From: Didymella arachidicola
Lineage: Eukaryota > Ascomycota > Dothideomycetes > Pleosporales > Didymellaceae
Direction of reading: 5' to 3'
Assembly: GCA_016630955.3 (NCBI GenBank)
Contig: CM049986.1
Location: forward strand, 2,356,001-2,420,000
Length of the DNA stretch: 64,000 nucleotides
Positions 46,522 to 59,107 of the stretch are shown in pieces. The notes beneath the pieces were generated by a model. That model was given only the letters and a program-made list of their open reading frames with translations, was not told the origin of the DNA and did not search any database. Numbering within the stretch: position 1 is the stretch's first letter; every line of letters begins with the position of its first letter. The position numbers were made by a program, and so were the translations under genes.

Positions 46522-47404
46522 GAGGTAGGAATGCGTTTGATACGCTCACTGGTAACTCTTTGTGGAGTCTTACGATTCCCAAACATCTTTTGAATCTACT
46601 TATGCGTTTTTGGACTCAACTGTCCAGCCTCTGTGGTAGGGACGTTGGCTGCGATCGCTTGTCGTCTTTCAGATGCATCTCTTGTATTCAGTGGCTTCTA
46701 TCCTCAAGTGATGGAATTTATTCCGTTTCACATGCATGACTTAAGGTCAAACGAAGAAATGAGACCATTGTTGGGCTTATGTTAGGGACGAGAGGACGTC
46801 GGATTTTAGGAGGTATTGAAATGCTTTCTGGGAGTGTCGCACGCCCGGATACACTCTCGCCAGCTACGAAGATTATTACGAGAGTGAGATTCGTCCAGAT
46901 CAATGATCAGTTAGCTGTAGTAGCGTTCACAGCACCCTATACAAAGGACAGCACTTTAGTGAGCTGGACACCTCGACACAGAATCGTCATTCGGAGAGCA
47001 CGCCCTCGGATCATCAACAAAACTCCAAAAGACATTCACTGATTACTCAACAAGCAGACGTCGATGATGGCAAAAGGTTTGTCACAACCACTTCAAACTG
47101 CCGAGTGGACAGGATGGAGGCCACCGGCGACCAGTGGGGTGCACTTCATGTACAGCATTGACATCACACGATGCCCCTCATCCGCAGTCGCCATATAACG
47201 AGCCTGAAGCAGACAATTGAAAGAGAACGGCTCATTACCAAGATAGTGTCATGGTCGCATTCATGCCGTCCGGATCAGTGCTATCCGCCACTTAAACTCC
47301 CGTTAACCTGAACTCCAGTCTGCCCCAAGACGCCAGAGCCGCATTGCTCATCAGATCCCACCAGCAGTGCACAGCAAGTGTAGCAAACCGCTCCACTTGC
47401 ATTC
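46522..47404. other. convergent intergenic region
   Basis: About 880 bp between the decarboxylase and the AnmK-like gene, both pointing inward. Short ORFs lack support. 3' UTRs are expected. Confidence 0.45.
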
Positions 47405-48857
47405 TCATTCAATGTCTACACCGTTCACCGCTGCCTCAAGACTCCCTGTAATCTGCACATCGGTTGGGGGTTGTATCCGCTGCCCGCCACTAAACACTAT
47501 CACCTCACTGACCAGCTCTTGCCACCGTCTCCCGGGCGCCATCTGCGCCCGCACCGCATCCGAATATGTGTTTCTCTGCGTAGGCAGCGGCTCATACGTC
47601 TGTGTGGTCTGTGTGAGCATCGCCTCGAGGGCGAGGTAAGCGTAGCACACGGCCTCGTGGGCGTCGCCGGAGATGCCGATGTCGTTTAGAGGCTTCGTAA
47701 TGATGCTCTCGGGGAGCTCGGACTCGAGGTAATCGATGATGTTTGAGTTGCGGGCGGAGGGGCCGCAGATGAAGAGCTCGTCAACTTTCTGGTTCGGTGG
47801 GAAGAATATTGAAAGTAGTCGCCGGTATTGCTTGAGAATGTTTTGCGCAGTGATACGCGTTATAGTTGCGAGTGTATCGACTTCCGACATGTTGCTGTAC
47901 ACACATTCGTCAATAAGCTGTTGGGCTTCGTGGTCGCCGAACATCTCGATTGCGATGATTTGCGATGGCGGCGAGCGGAGGTAGTCGTGAGAATCGAGGA
48001 AGCAGTCGACGATGCCTTGGTTGACGGTTCCTAATGACCCGAATTTACCACCGTGGTCTTCAGATTGGTTATTGGATGTGCAGTAACGCATGGCATAGTC
48101 GATCAAAAGGCTGCCAGGTCCAATACTACGAGACGTGGCTGTGTGAGCGCCATAGTCGCCTTGCGCGGGTATAAAGCTCAAGTTCGCAGATTCACTGATG
48201 TTGAGGCAGACGCGAAATTTCGATGGGTGTCGCAAGAGAAGTCTGTCGACATAGGTAGTCGGGTGAGCGTACGATCTCACCGCTGCGCGCTCGAGGATTG
48301 TGAAGTCGTTGACGGTACTGATACCAGTCTCTGCGGCTACGATTGTGTTCCAGTAGAGACGGTTATCTATCGCGCCATCGATGTGGTAGGTTGCATGACA
48401 GGTTTTCAGAATCTCCCTGTGTGTACCCACAAGGTCGATAGATGACGGTTCGATGCCGTATCTACAGCAAAAGGCTCTGATGCCGTCCGAAAATAAGCTA
48501 CCGAACAGGGCGTCTAGGTGTGATGCTGGCTTGGGTCTATCGCGGTCGCCATCTCGTAGATGGTTTATGATTTCATCCCTCACTGACGGAAGGATAGTTG
48601 TCGAATCGAACTGTGCTCATGGTGAGTTGGTGAGATGGATGAGTGCAGCGAGCACTGACCTGCTGCAGTTTCACGCGTAGCGGAGCGGATGGAGTCTCCT
48701 GACCGAACCGAACTAACGCGCAATCGAAGTGCGAAAGGCCGGTGTCGGTGCACACTCCGAGGACGGTAAGATTAATACCGTCCTCACTCTGGGGTTTGGA
48801 CTCTATTTTATCCAGAGAAATATCTCTAATATCCGTTACTGAGTCTTGACGTCGCAT
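47405..48857 (-). CDS. anhydro-N-acetylmuramic acid kinase-like protein (AnmK/UPF0075)
   Basis: Exons 48857-48660 and 48610-47405 with a 49-nt intron give about 467 aa. Collinear family blocks: VLGVCTDTGLSHFDCALVRF (the bacterial MSGTSLDG region), DLVGTHREIL (bacterial GSHGQT), TVNDFTILERAAV (bacterial SDFR-AGGQGAP), VCLNISESANLSFI (LNIGGIANLT), IGPGSLLIDYAM (TGPGNxLxD), GSLGTVNQGIVD, and LFICGPSARNSNIIDYL (CGGGxxN). In bacteria the enzyme opens and phosphorylates anhydroMurNAc from peptidoglycan. Fungi lack peptidoglycan, and several catalytic motifs are altered here, so the substrate or even catalysis is uncertain. Ancestry from bacteria is plausible and shared by many ascomycetes. Confidence 0.87.
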
Positions 48858-49962
48858 TATGAGGTGGATAAATTTCGAGTTACCTTAGCCAAGACTGCAC
48901 CTCTAGTACTGAGGAAGAAGAGTTCATTGTTGGAGGCGAATCTCACAAAGCAATGAAGTTGATATGTGGCTTCCCCGGTGTTCTTCTTCATGCAATAGGC
49001 AAGCGACTACGTACCGACTCATCAATGCGTAGGTTTGACCCAGAGCATGCGGCGCGGAGCCCCGCTGTGCAGTCAGGTTAAATTCGTTACGAACTACGCG
49101 AGTGGGTATGGCCCACTGACAAGCATCCGCGGAGAAAGCAAACGGGACGTGCTTCTACAACCTGAACACCATATATGCCCTCTCTTTTGTCCGGATTTGT
49201 CTCACAATGAGCGTCAAGATTAAAGTTATTGCGAACATATATCTCACGCGGAAATTTAACGTGCCTCCTCCTAACTCTACGCAGCATGGATGACAGGAGA
49301 GGCCTGCAGAGGGAGCTCCACCTTCCATGGGTCAAATGCTGCCTCCAGCCACAAAGGTGTTCACCGTCCGTCTTACCTCAGACGGTAGATCAAACCAGTT
49401 CGTATCTGCACCTTACGCGGTGAGTAGCACCGGAGTGCAAGAAGAGCTTGATTGCGGGCGACAGCGGGCTGTGGTGTTGGAATAGGTACCTAGCCCCCTT
49501 GATGCAGCTGATTCCAGATACGGCAGGCCTTCTCAACCCTTGATTCGAACACCCGCAACGAAAGGATTGATCGGACCAAGCACACCTTCGCTTGGTGTAG
49601 CAACGAGGGAAGAGGCACGGCGTGCCGCTGCGTAAACAAGAACCACATGCTCAACAGTGAACAGGCCCCTGGATGTATACCTCTCGCTCAGAGCAAGGAT
49701 CCGGGCCATATTAGAGTTCGCTGAATGTCAGTAGAGCTTCACTGAAGATGGTTCAATAGGTTACCCACAGTGTAACTTTTACCCATAGTGCAATTCTTCA
49801 GAGCTCGGTGGAAAGTGGCGAGCCAACCAAAGCTCTTGACGAGAACTGGAAGAACTGTCCACCAATCCAGAGTATGGTAGACAAAACTGGGTAATACAAT
49901 TGTGAGCTGGTATCGATCGCACAAACTAAGCTCATATCCTTCTGTTACATACGAAAGGGGAA
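48858..49962. other. intergenic region
   Basis: About 1.1 kb. It should hold the promoter of the AnmK-like gene at its left and the 3' flank of the regulator at its right. No gene or RNA was recognised. Confidence 0.45.
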
Positions 49963-51830
49963 CTAGCGATTCAGGAGGAGGCCCCATTCTGCTCTGAGAG
50001 CATTGACGATCCAAGCAGTAGGCCAGACTTGCGTCTTTTCGAATTCCTCGAGGATCTGGATGATCTCGTTTCTTTCTCGCACCTCGGTAACCAGTGGACC
50101 CCAGACGAAGATGGTATGGCATAGAATGATCGAAAGCTGTACGGTCTCTGGTGTGCTGCGGCATGCACCACAGATTGCACGTGCGTGCTCCAGAACTTGA
50201 CACTGATTCGGTTAGTGTAAGGCTCCGGAACTATTGCGAATCACTTACATTTGTGCTCGAAAGACTCCCGACACTGCGGATGGCGAATTTTGGTCCTGGC
50301 TTGAAACTGTAGAGCATCATGCAGCAGAAATGATACAAGCCGAATGCGACAGCTGGGAAATACTGTTAGTGTATTACAATGGCTTGTTCGCACTTTTACC
50401 TACCGTGCCAGTCCGCCGTGAACCATATCTGAGGAAAACAGCTCTCGTCATCCTCACCAGCAGGCCCGTCCCAGATTGAATCGAACCCTACAGGTCGGTC
50501 CCTGTTCCAAGCCTGGACAAGATTCCATAGCTCTTGCCAGCGGGCTGGTCTGTTCTTCTGTTCCCCCGAAAGATCTGTCTCGAAACAAAAGTTGACAATA
50601 AGAGCTGTATTCCAAGTTATCTGGTTTGCCCAGGCAGTCTCCAGTCGCAGCCGCGCCAGTGGATGTGAATCATGCATCGAGTTTGGTGTTGGGTGTAATT
50701 GGAGAGAGAAGTCTACGTCTGGGGGTTGCTGGTTGATGGTAGCTGTGTACAGACATTGACGGACGTACACCCAGAAGGCAGCTTCCCTAAGTGTAGGCGC
50801 TGATGGATCTACATAGTGGTTGCCTTGGGAAGCGCGCAGGATTGCGGAAGAGCCTGCCAGATGTTGTGCGGCATCTGATCCGGTTGTAGACGATACTGCA
50901 GATATAAGTTGGCACGTCTTCAATCGTGACTCATAGCTTACCATTGAGCTGCTCGTAAAAGTGCAAGATCACGATGGCACAAAGCAAAGTCTCATCATGG
51001 CTGGCATTGGGTTCGTTCAGGCGATCGATTAGCAAAGCAATGCAGCGCTGATACGCAGCATCAGCGATGTCGACTTCTCTGCGGTGACGGGCTGCAAAAG
51101 ACAAGACCGCATGACAGAGCACCGGACAGTATTTGACCTTCTCCGGCACCCCGAGGGTGAACTGACGCGTCGCGTCGGTGCAGTCAAGCCAGCGGCCAAG
51201 ATGTTCTGAATAGTAGTGAACGAGCCTGGCTTCTCTCTGTGTCAAGGGAACAGGCTCTTGCGAGTATGGTCGAGTGCCCTCCGGCACAGATTGCCGCAAC
51301 AGGCTCGCTACAGAGATGCTACTCCGTGTATGAGGTCCCGAACGGGGAAATGGGGACCCCGGAGAGTGAGTACCGGCCAAGTCAATCGATGAAGGATTGC
51401 TCGCTGATCTTGATGCAGATGTACCGTCCGAGTTCGTCAAGGGCCGATCGCTGTTCATCCGCTCATTGGCGCTCGGCGAAATGCTCCGGCTGGCCTGGCT
51501 TCCCTCGTCATTGGTTCCATCGACATCCATGTCTTCGCGATCGCCATATTCTGTGTCCTTGCTATTCGAGTTTGCCTCGTATGGTTGGTAATCTTTAAAT
51601 TTTGTATGCGGTGCTTCCCACTGACAGGGTCGGTTTTTCTTGCTGCAAGCCTTGCAGACAGGATGTGACTCATCGCCTGAAGCAAGTTAGATAGGCTGCT
51701 ACTCGAGAGCGGGAAACTTACATTTCACACGACGAGCTCGACACGTAAGACTAGAGGACAGTATCAGTCCCATCGATCTACGCTCGGCGCAGGTTGCTCA
51801 CCAGCCGCTTCTGGATCGATATTTGCCCAT
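49963..51830 (-). CDS. Zn2Cys6 transcription factor, ARCA-like
   Basis: Six exons join to about 542 aa: 51830-51802, 51750-51722, 51676-50942, 50895-50404, 50352-50249 and 50202-49963. Introns are 45-51 nt. The first two exons are 29 nt each and split the zinc cluster. The spliced cluster is C-x2-C-x6-C-x6-C-x2-C-x6-C, beginning SGCLTCRARRVKC and ending KKNRPC. It binds CGG-type DNA half sites. After a Ser-rich linker comes a fungal-specific regulatory domain, including WRQ-like PARWQELWNLVQAWNRDRP and the C-terminal CQVLEHARAICG ... VRERNEIIQILEEFE block typical of ARCA-like regulators. The exact target genes are unknown. The gene stands at the edge of a 4-kb gene-poor block. Confidence 0.9.
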
Positions 51831-54800
51831 CTTTGGGTTACTGAAGCTCAATATCGAATGTCGAATCGAGCGTGGTTATCGCGATGTTTGGTCTGGCGAC
51901 ATGCAAGGAGACCAAGGATCACAAGTGGGCTGTCGTTTCGAAAGCGCTACTGATATTTTCGACGCTGCTCTAGAACATGCGTCATACTTACAGAGCTGCT
52001 TCTTCGCTTCCTGGTGAATGCTAATCACGATCTCACCAGTTTTCCGCAAGGGATATCGGGATTTGTGTTTGCGTTGTCGAGATGCAGAGATGCAGCACGC
52101 AGATCGATGTAGGGTCGTGTCAGAACCAGAGCTACGGACCTTCGTTATGCCCGCATTCGCCGAACACCACTCAAATTCTCGACTCCATGTAGGATCTCAA
52201 CTCACACCTTTGCAGGAAGTGCCTGAATCACACTTGGTTGCGTGTGTGCACTGAAGCAGCAGGTGGTGACTTGAGCTCGGCCTACCGGTCCTTGCCGATG
52301 AATCACCACGACAATGGGGAATGGGGAAAACTTTGAATAACTGCGCAACTTCTCACCCAATCAAAATCGTCGGCGGAGCGTTTTCCATCGACCCCAGACT
52401 GCTCCTCAATGCTCCCACCGGGAAAGCTGGCGGAGCATACCCGGTCCAACCACCCGAGCAGATCTCTAATTCGATTGGGGAACTTTCCCTTGTAGATGTG
52501 GTTGGTTGTGCGGTTCGGGGGTCCTACAAATAGCCGCCCCCCTTTGCTGGAAAGAGCCTGGCCACGTTAAGGGGGAAGGCGAATGGCAGACACTGGCTAG
52601 ATCCTCCCGGTGCCATCACTCGGACAAGCGTGCACGTATACCAGAAGGGTATTCTCCACTGCTAATAGCAAAGGGGATCTAATGAATAGAAATGCAACGA
52701 ATGTACTGTGTCTCCGCGGAGAGCAGTCACGAATCGAATACACCTACTCACCTGGGAGCCAGACTTTCAGCAAGATCGATAACTGCAACGATCGCAGACA
52801 AATTGACAGGCAACTAGGTCGTTTGGTACGTTCAGGGGTGTCAACTGTGTTGTGCGACAAGTTACGTGTGTTGAAATCGGGTGTCAAGGCTTTGAGCCTC
52901 ATAAGGGAAATTCGTGACGAAGTATGCGGACCGTTCTTGCCCATCGCAACTTGCGACTTCCTTCCACCTCTTGCTATAAACTCAACACTCCCAACACTCG
53001 TGGAGTATTGCCAACGTCGGCCGCGCAGCCTTCAGTACATTGCAACAACATGTCAGCATCGAACGTTTGCGCAAACATCCCCAATCTTTACAGATGACAC
53101 ATCTGCCTCGCCCTTCCTGCTGTTAGCGACCTAACAGCCCCTCGAGCAACTACGCACGAACAGCTATTCGATCTCCAACGAGCAGTCAGACGGCATCTCC
53201 TGACTTCGAGACTCAGGCGGCAATGACAGTAATTTCGTGAAGTCCGTACCCATCACACGCGTTGCCTCGGCAGACCGACCACGTACTTCGGTAGAGCGCA
53301 TTATGATCCAGCGCCACTAGTGCCTGTTTTGATCTCCGTGCTCGTAAGTCGGTGCAGGCACTCGATCTTATCACGACCACTGTCACCATAATCTCGAAGA
53401 CGCTGAAGACCTCGATCGATATTGGCTGGAGTGCTAGCATCATGATTAGCAGCTTACACAATTAGCACTTCACTAAAGTTACTGGCAATTATCGTCACGA
53501 CACGACGGATCTGGGTCAAGCTCACTACGCCTTCATTAAGTGGAGTACTCGTCTCTGTTGTAGGACCACGCCCACACTCGGCCTTCAGATGATCGACCAT
53601 CATACCTGCAGCCAAATTCAGGCTTCGTTGAGTATCTCGGACGACCCCAGGATGCTGCTATGTCCCGGTGGAGGAACGATCATCTCCAACGTTGCGCAGA
53701 AGCAGACGCGGTGACCGCTCGTCGAATCTCTTTCGAAGATCGCTCCACCTGATTCTCATAGCCGCGGGTTCATGCGACAGAATATGACTCTCGAACGACG
53801 ATCACGTCTGGCAACAGAGCGTTGTAGATGCTGAGAGCAGCGCTTGGTGTGCTGGCAGGAAGTGGTTGAGGGGAGCGAGTGGCACGAATGGGTGGCTTCA
53901 TAAAGGGAAGTTGGGATATGGTTGACGCTAATGCCTGTTGTCGTCAAGCCAGGATCATGACCGTACTCACGGTTGTACCTTCCCACGTCATTCTCGCTGA
54001 TTCGGTTCTACGTCAGGAAGATTCGCATCCCACCACCGGAGGTTCTCGAACCCTAGCCTTTCACATAGCTGCCAGCAGCGCACGCAAGGTAATCCAAACA
54101 CAAATCTGAGACGCTACATTCATCTGTAGCGCGCAAAACAGCGGTCGGAACATCTGAGGCTGTGCGCTGCAACACCATCCCAAGAGCGACTCGACAAGAC
54201 GAGCCTGGAATCAGCTGTCAACCCTGACACCCTTCTCCGCAAGCTGCGCTTCCGCGGAGTTTGACCAATAGTCTACAGTGGCGAGATGTAAGCATGGCCG
54301 GTAGAGCGAACGTGATGAGAGGCCTCCGCATCGCGGGCCTCACGTTTTTGGACCCTTCCTGCGACTTTCCAAGCGAGCGAGCCGACGAATGGGCGGTGCA
54401 CGGGCACGATATCTGCAACTTTTTAGTGGCAAATACTGGATCACTCGAACAGGGGGATCTAGCCAGGCAGTCTATCGCACAAAAACGATGTGATAGGGCC
54501 ATGTAGCTTCTTCAAATTACATTTCTCGATTCGAATTGCTGTTTTCGGTCATCGACCTTTATCATTTTACACACAATGGAAGTCGATCGCTTCTCCTGCG
54601 TTTCGCAGCTCGGTACCGCTTCGCCGGCAACTCCAACCTTTGCCGAACTAGCAAATCTTCAGTACGCCTTCCAATACGGCTGGGGTGGCAATCTCTGCAC
54701 CACTGACGGCCAAGTTGATACCGCTCAAGTGAGAGGCATCTTGCAAAGTCAAGACGACCGTCGGACATTGACAAGCAGTTCGCCCGTTCTGTTCACCAAT

Positions 54801-55819
54801 TAGACCCCGCGGTGCATGTGCAGAACAACGATTGGCGTTCTCGCACAGCACACGCAGAGGCCAACCCATAATCGCTTGAAGTTAGCCAATGTGTGTGCCC
54901 CTCGACTCCAAGCCGTTGATTGAGCCTATAGCGCTTGTTGTTTCCTGCGAGCGTCACCAATGGACGCCGTAGCGCGTCCCTATGCCCTCCACACATTTCC
55001 TCGCCATGGTTTGAAACATTACTTCTGCACTCTCATCGCTCACAAATACACAAACATATTCCACATTCCACATTTCAACATGCAGCATTTTTTCGACACA
55101 CCTGTGAGTATGCGTATCAAATTCCCGTTGAACCCCTATTGAGGTAGGAGCTTGCATTGCCACACGATCAGCGCGCTCAATGGGAAGCCGGACCACAACC
55201 TGCTTCACTGTCAACCTACACCAGCTTCCCAATGTCACAGCACACTGCGCTTCGATCTTGCAAGCAAAGAGTCAATGGTAAAACCACAAACATTCAGCCC
55301 CGCACAGCACAGACCCAACAGTGCATATGATTCATGCTAGCATACCAGTCGACCGAGCTGTCAGATCTAGACATGCAAGCCCCTGCGTTCCATAATCACG
55401 GCCCAGCCTCTTACTCAGCAACACATCGATCGCACGTCTACACCCACTCACATCACAGAAGTCACATGTCGAATATCAGCCAAAAGCAGCATCATCGTCT
55501 TCTGTGCACATACATTTGCTCGCAGCGGTGTTGGATAAGCTCCAAGAGCCATATATGCTATGCTAGGTTGCATTTTCGCTGACGAGCCTGCAGAGCACTC
55601 CCACTGTCTCCGTAGATGGCCCAAAATCAGAAGCGTAAGCCCCATCAAGGCAAACCCTTGGGACCAGACCCCTTGCCCGACAGCATACCGTAAACAGCAT
55701 TTTCAATTGTCTTGCAGCCTTTCAGGACGTCTGGCGACTGCAGATTTCTTGTTACCTCGCACTCGCGCCACTGAGTCATAAATCGCCCTGGCTGGACATG
55801 ACTACTCTAATCACCATGG
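51831..55819. other. 4-kb gene-poor region
   Basis: No multi-exon gene could be assembled. ORFs such as 52610-53134 (+, 174 codons) and 54576-54803 (+, 75 codons, ATG in an ACACAATGG context) lack recognisable domains. CGG-containing words occur at 52370-52450. Base composition resembles the surroundings, so there is no sign of heavy RIP. The left end should include the regulator's promoter. Confidence 0.5.
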
Positions 55820-56593
55820 CTAGGTATGCCAATTCACCGTGTGTACCAGTACCGACGGCACCCGACCCTCCTCGTATTCCAGGTAATAGCCAACATCGTT
55901 CAAGAAAAAGTCATAGTTGATCTGACTCAGCACAGGTATGAGAAATACACCAATAGCAACCTGGGGCCTGAAATGCCTCTGTTGTTGCTCGCAGAACTGC
56001 AACAACTCTAACATCGTCTGCTGAACTTCGTTATGTAGTTGTGTGGCTTCCTCCAGAGTGCTCACACGAGGCGGCTGCGGTTGAGGTCGCTCGAAGAGCT
56101 GTGTCCGGCAACAAGGACAGGTGTTGGCGTTCGGACTTGTGCAGTTGAGCCAGCGCGATAGACAGCTTTTGCCAACTATGTGGCTGCATGATATGATCTC
56201 GAATGCTGTGTGTGATTCCGAGAAGAGCTCCAGGCAGATGCAACAATGGGTCTTGTTGCTGCGCTCATCCAGCGAGGTGCTCGTGGTTATTTCTTCATCT
56301 TCGAATCTTGCTGCATTCTCGAGCCCTGGCGCACGTTCGAGTTCGGCTGAATCGTCTAGTCCAGCTGCGTCGTCAAGTAGTGATATATCGCGACCATAAT
56401 CATCAACATTGTAGGCTGAATCAGCGTCCTCGATTGCTGTATTTGTGACATTTGACGAAGCGAAAATCGGCATATGATACATGTGGGTGAGGAGGTTGGT
56501 CAAGTCGGTTCGTATCGATCTGGCGCGTATCTGCTGCGCCTGGTCCAGGTCTTGGGAAACACGACTATCACATTCAGAGGAGACGTCGGCCAT
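55820..56593 (-). CDS. RING-finger protein, putative E3 ubiquitin ligase
   Basis: Intronless, 257 aa. An acidic N-terminal half (residues 50-110) is followed by a RING domain at about 117-168: CCICLELF, then ISCSHIVGKSCLSRWL, then CPCCRTQLF. Cys and His spacing fits C3HC4/H2-type RINGs, which recruit E2 enzymes. The remaining C-terminus is helical (STLEEATQLHNEVQQTMLEL) with no known domain. Substrates are unknown. Such small single-RING proteins are numerous and poorly studied in Pezizomycotina. Confidence 0.82.
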   Translation of the reverse strand: MADVSSECDSRVSQDLDQAQQIRARSIRTDLTNLLTHMYHMPIFASSNVTNTAIEDADSAYNVDDYGRDISLLDDAAGLDDSAELERAPGLENAARFEDEEITTSTSLDERSNKTHCCICLELFSESHTAFEIISCSHIVGKSCLSRWLNCTSPNANTCPCCRTQLFERPQPQPPRVSTLEEATQLHNEVQQTMLELLQFCEQQQRHFRPQVAIGVFLIPVLSQINYDFFLNDVGYYLEYEEGRVPSVLVHTVNWHT

Positions 56594-57103
56594 TCTTCTC
56601 AGTCTTTTGCGATTGAATATGGTGATGCCTTGTTGGAATTAGTTGAAGGCTTCCAAGCTTTGTGTCCAACCCACTATTCGCAAGGAAGTCGCGTCTTAAG
56701 ATCGCGGTTCGAGTATAGTAAGAAGCTGCACCAGCCTTCAACAGAAGACGAAACGGCTGCAGGGCTCTTCAGATCGCTGTGGAGCTGTACGTTGTGTGTG
56801 GGTAGATCGAAGACCCTGTTCCATGTCAAACTTCGTCAATGAGAGTCGCAAATACGCCTTCACCTCGTTTCCGCTGCACAATAGCAGCGCCGAAGATACG
56901 AAGTGAATGCGACTTATGGATACTGTGATGAGGTATGGACATGAAGAATGGATGCTGTGGCGGTAGAAGAATGTACGTAAAGTTCAGTGGTATATAGTCG
57001 GGAAGACGCAGGTCATTGGCGAGCGCTCTGACCCATATCGACAAACAGGTTGCCATCCACACAAAGGGAAGGCGAAAGAAGATGTGAAGGCGTGATGTGA
57101 CAC
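56594..57103. other. spacer between RING gene and CaMK gene
   Basis: A 510-bp spacer holding the RING promoter and the CaMK 3' UTR. No further gene was recognised. Confidence 0.45.
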
Positions 57104-58391
57104 TTAGCGCTTGCCCCACAGTCCTTGCTGCGTCTCTCGGATCCTTCGCTCTTGCTCTTTGATCATGGCTTCAGTCTGACCATGGCCATTGCCCCTGCTG
57201 TCGACATGATCGATCTCCATGGGATCAGATCCCTCCTCTGCAGGCTGAGGGAACTTCGGAGCGGGAGGTGCGCCGCGTCGCGGCTCACTCGCTTTGATGC
57301 CGTCCATCATGCCAGCTGCGCCACCGGCTCGCAGCTGGTTGATGGCACGGATGGTGTCAATAGCAGCGTGAAGTGTGCGCCTGGCGTTGAAGTTTTTCTT
57401 GACTGTGGGAAGCAGGTCCTCCTCGCCCTCAGCCTTGCTGGCACCCAGGTCAGCGATCCAAGGGTGCGATAGGGCTTCGTGCGAGGTCATGCGCGCTGCT
57501 GGATCGACTGTCAAGCAGCGACGAATGAACTCACGAGCGGTCAGCGAAACACCGCGCCAGTATTCGAGGGGAGTGAACGAGTAGTCAGCGACGAGGATAG
57601 CCTGCATCTCCTCAAGGTTTGAATCGCGATCGAAGGGTGTGTAGCCGCAGAGGAGGAAGTAGGTGATGACGCCAATAGCCCAGATGTCGCTGCCAATCAT
57701 CAGTTTCGCACATTCGGCCTGTACACTAGCACTTACACAGGCTTGCCGTGGCCAGTCTTTCTGAAGATCTCAGGCGCCATATAGCCGGGAGTTCCGCAGG
57801 TCGTTGTGAGGACATGGAATTGCTCCTCATCCATGATGCGCGACAGTCCGAAGTCAGCAATCAGCAGATCGGCATTGTCCTCGGGTGTGCGAAACAGCAG
57901 GTTCTCCGGCTTCAGATCTCGGTGTACGATGCCGTGGTCATGAAGGTAGGCGACCGCTGAGAGTGTGGCTCGGATCAGGTCTGCAGCGTCAGACTCGTAG
58001 TAGTTGCCCTTTCGGCAAATGCGGTCAAACAACTCGCCTCCGAGCGCAAGGTCGGTCACGAGATACACTGCAGGTTGTTAGTATCACGCAAGAACAATTA
58101 TGTAAGCGCCGTACAGTTATTCATGGTCTCGAAATAGTCCACGAGGGTCAGGATGTTCCTGTGGCCCATTGACACTCTCTTCAGCACAGCAATCTCATTT
58201 CTGACCATGTGCTCTCGCCCCGCCATAAGCCTCTTATTTATGACCTTTGCAGCATAGTATCTCCCTGTGTCGATGTGTACACACTCCTTGACGACTGAGT
58301 AGCTTCCCGCGCCCAATGTCTTTCCGGTCTTGTATCGGCAAGGCTGCACTTGCGCCTGTGATTGTGGTGTGGATGCTCCATTCGATGCCAT
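57104..58391 (-). CDS. calcium/calmodulin-dependent protein kinase (CaMKI type)
   Basis: Exons 58391-58115, 58067-57737 and 57689-57104 give about 397 aa; both introns are 47 nt. Kinase motifs are complete: LGAGSYSVVKE loop, YAAKVINK with the ATP-binding Lys, HRDLKPENLLF, DFGLSRI, CGTPGYMAPEIF and DIWAIGVITYFLLCGYTPF. An autoinhibitory and calmodulin-binding-like helix follows (VKKNFNARRTLHAAIDTIRA, about residues 295-320). The tail is Pro/Glu-rich. The first in-frame ATG, giving MASNGAST, was chosen; an upstream TTG is not a start. These kinases relay Ca2+ signals in growth, sporulation and stress. Confidence 0.94.
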
Positions 58392-59107
58392 CTTTTCAAG
58401 CAAGCTGTGTGTCTCGCTGTACTACAATGTCTGGATTGTTATCTGGCTGACGGCGCAGTAAGCGGCTGAGAGGGAAGGAAGGTGCGGCCAACGAACCAGC
58501 CTCGCCGAGCAGCAGTCGTGTAATCGCGCGTAGAGTTGGGTAATGGGTTACTAGACTACAGAGAGGCCCTACTCGAGTCTTGGGGTGGCTGATGCGTGAA
58601 GATATAGGCCGGTGTTATGTTGTAAGGGGTTTCCAACGTTCGCGGGCCTCAGGCTCTCGTAGGCTTGCTCGACACGCAGGGGTCCGTGCCGCCGACCCCG
58701 CGTAGTCCGTAGTGGGGCTTATTCGATCTCCGGCGTGCGCGATACTGTCAATCATGGTCTCACAGGATCTACTACCACGTGTTGGTCTTGACAGATGTGA
58801 TCTTTGCACGTTGCTGACAGTATTATGATGCCCAAGTAGAGCTGCAAACAACGCTCACCTCGTACAATATTTCTGAATCATGGTGAAGGACAAGCTTACG
58901 CCCCGGCCCTGCGGTAAGCGTCAAAGACCAGCGGTGCGAACGGCGCCTCACTTTCAGACCCCACAAGTGAGCTCTTGTGTATGTAGTTCCCCAGATCGTA
59001 ATCTTGAGGAGTATGGCATTTCTATACCTACATTGCGGCGTCAAGTCGTACCCAACGCCGACGATCTAAACAAAAAAGGAAATCGAATTATAACATATGG
59101 AGACGGC
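58392..59107. other. spacer CaMK / phosphoglycerate mutase
   Basis: About 716 bp, with the CaMK promoter to the left and the mutase 3' UTR to the right. An AT-rich stretch lies at 59070-59100. No gene was recognised. Confidence 0.45.

Noticed and set aside
49530..49565. tRNA T-arm-like word (GATTCGAACACCCG)
   Set aside because: The stem bases around the TTCGAAT-like loop do not pair on either strand, and no acceptor, D or anticodon arms fit nearby.
52610..53134. 174-codon plus-strand ORF in the gene-poor block
   Set aside because: No domain, no codon bias and no splice-supported extension; it could be chance at this base composition.
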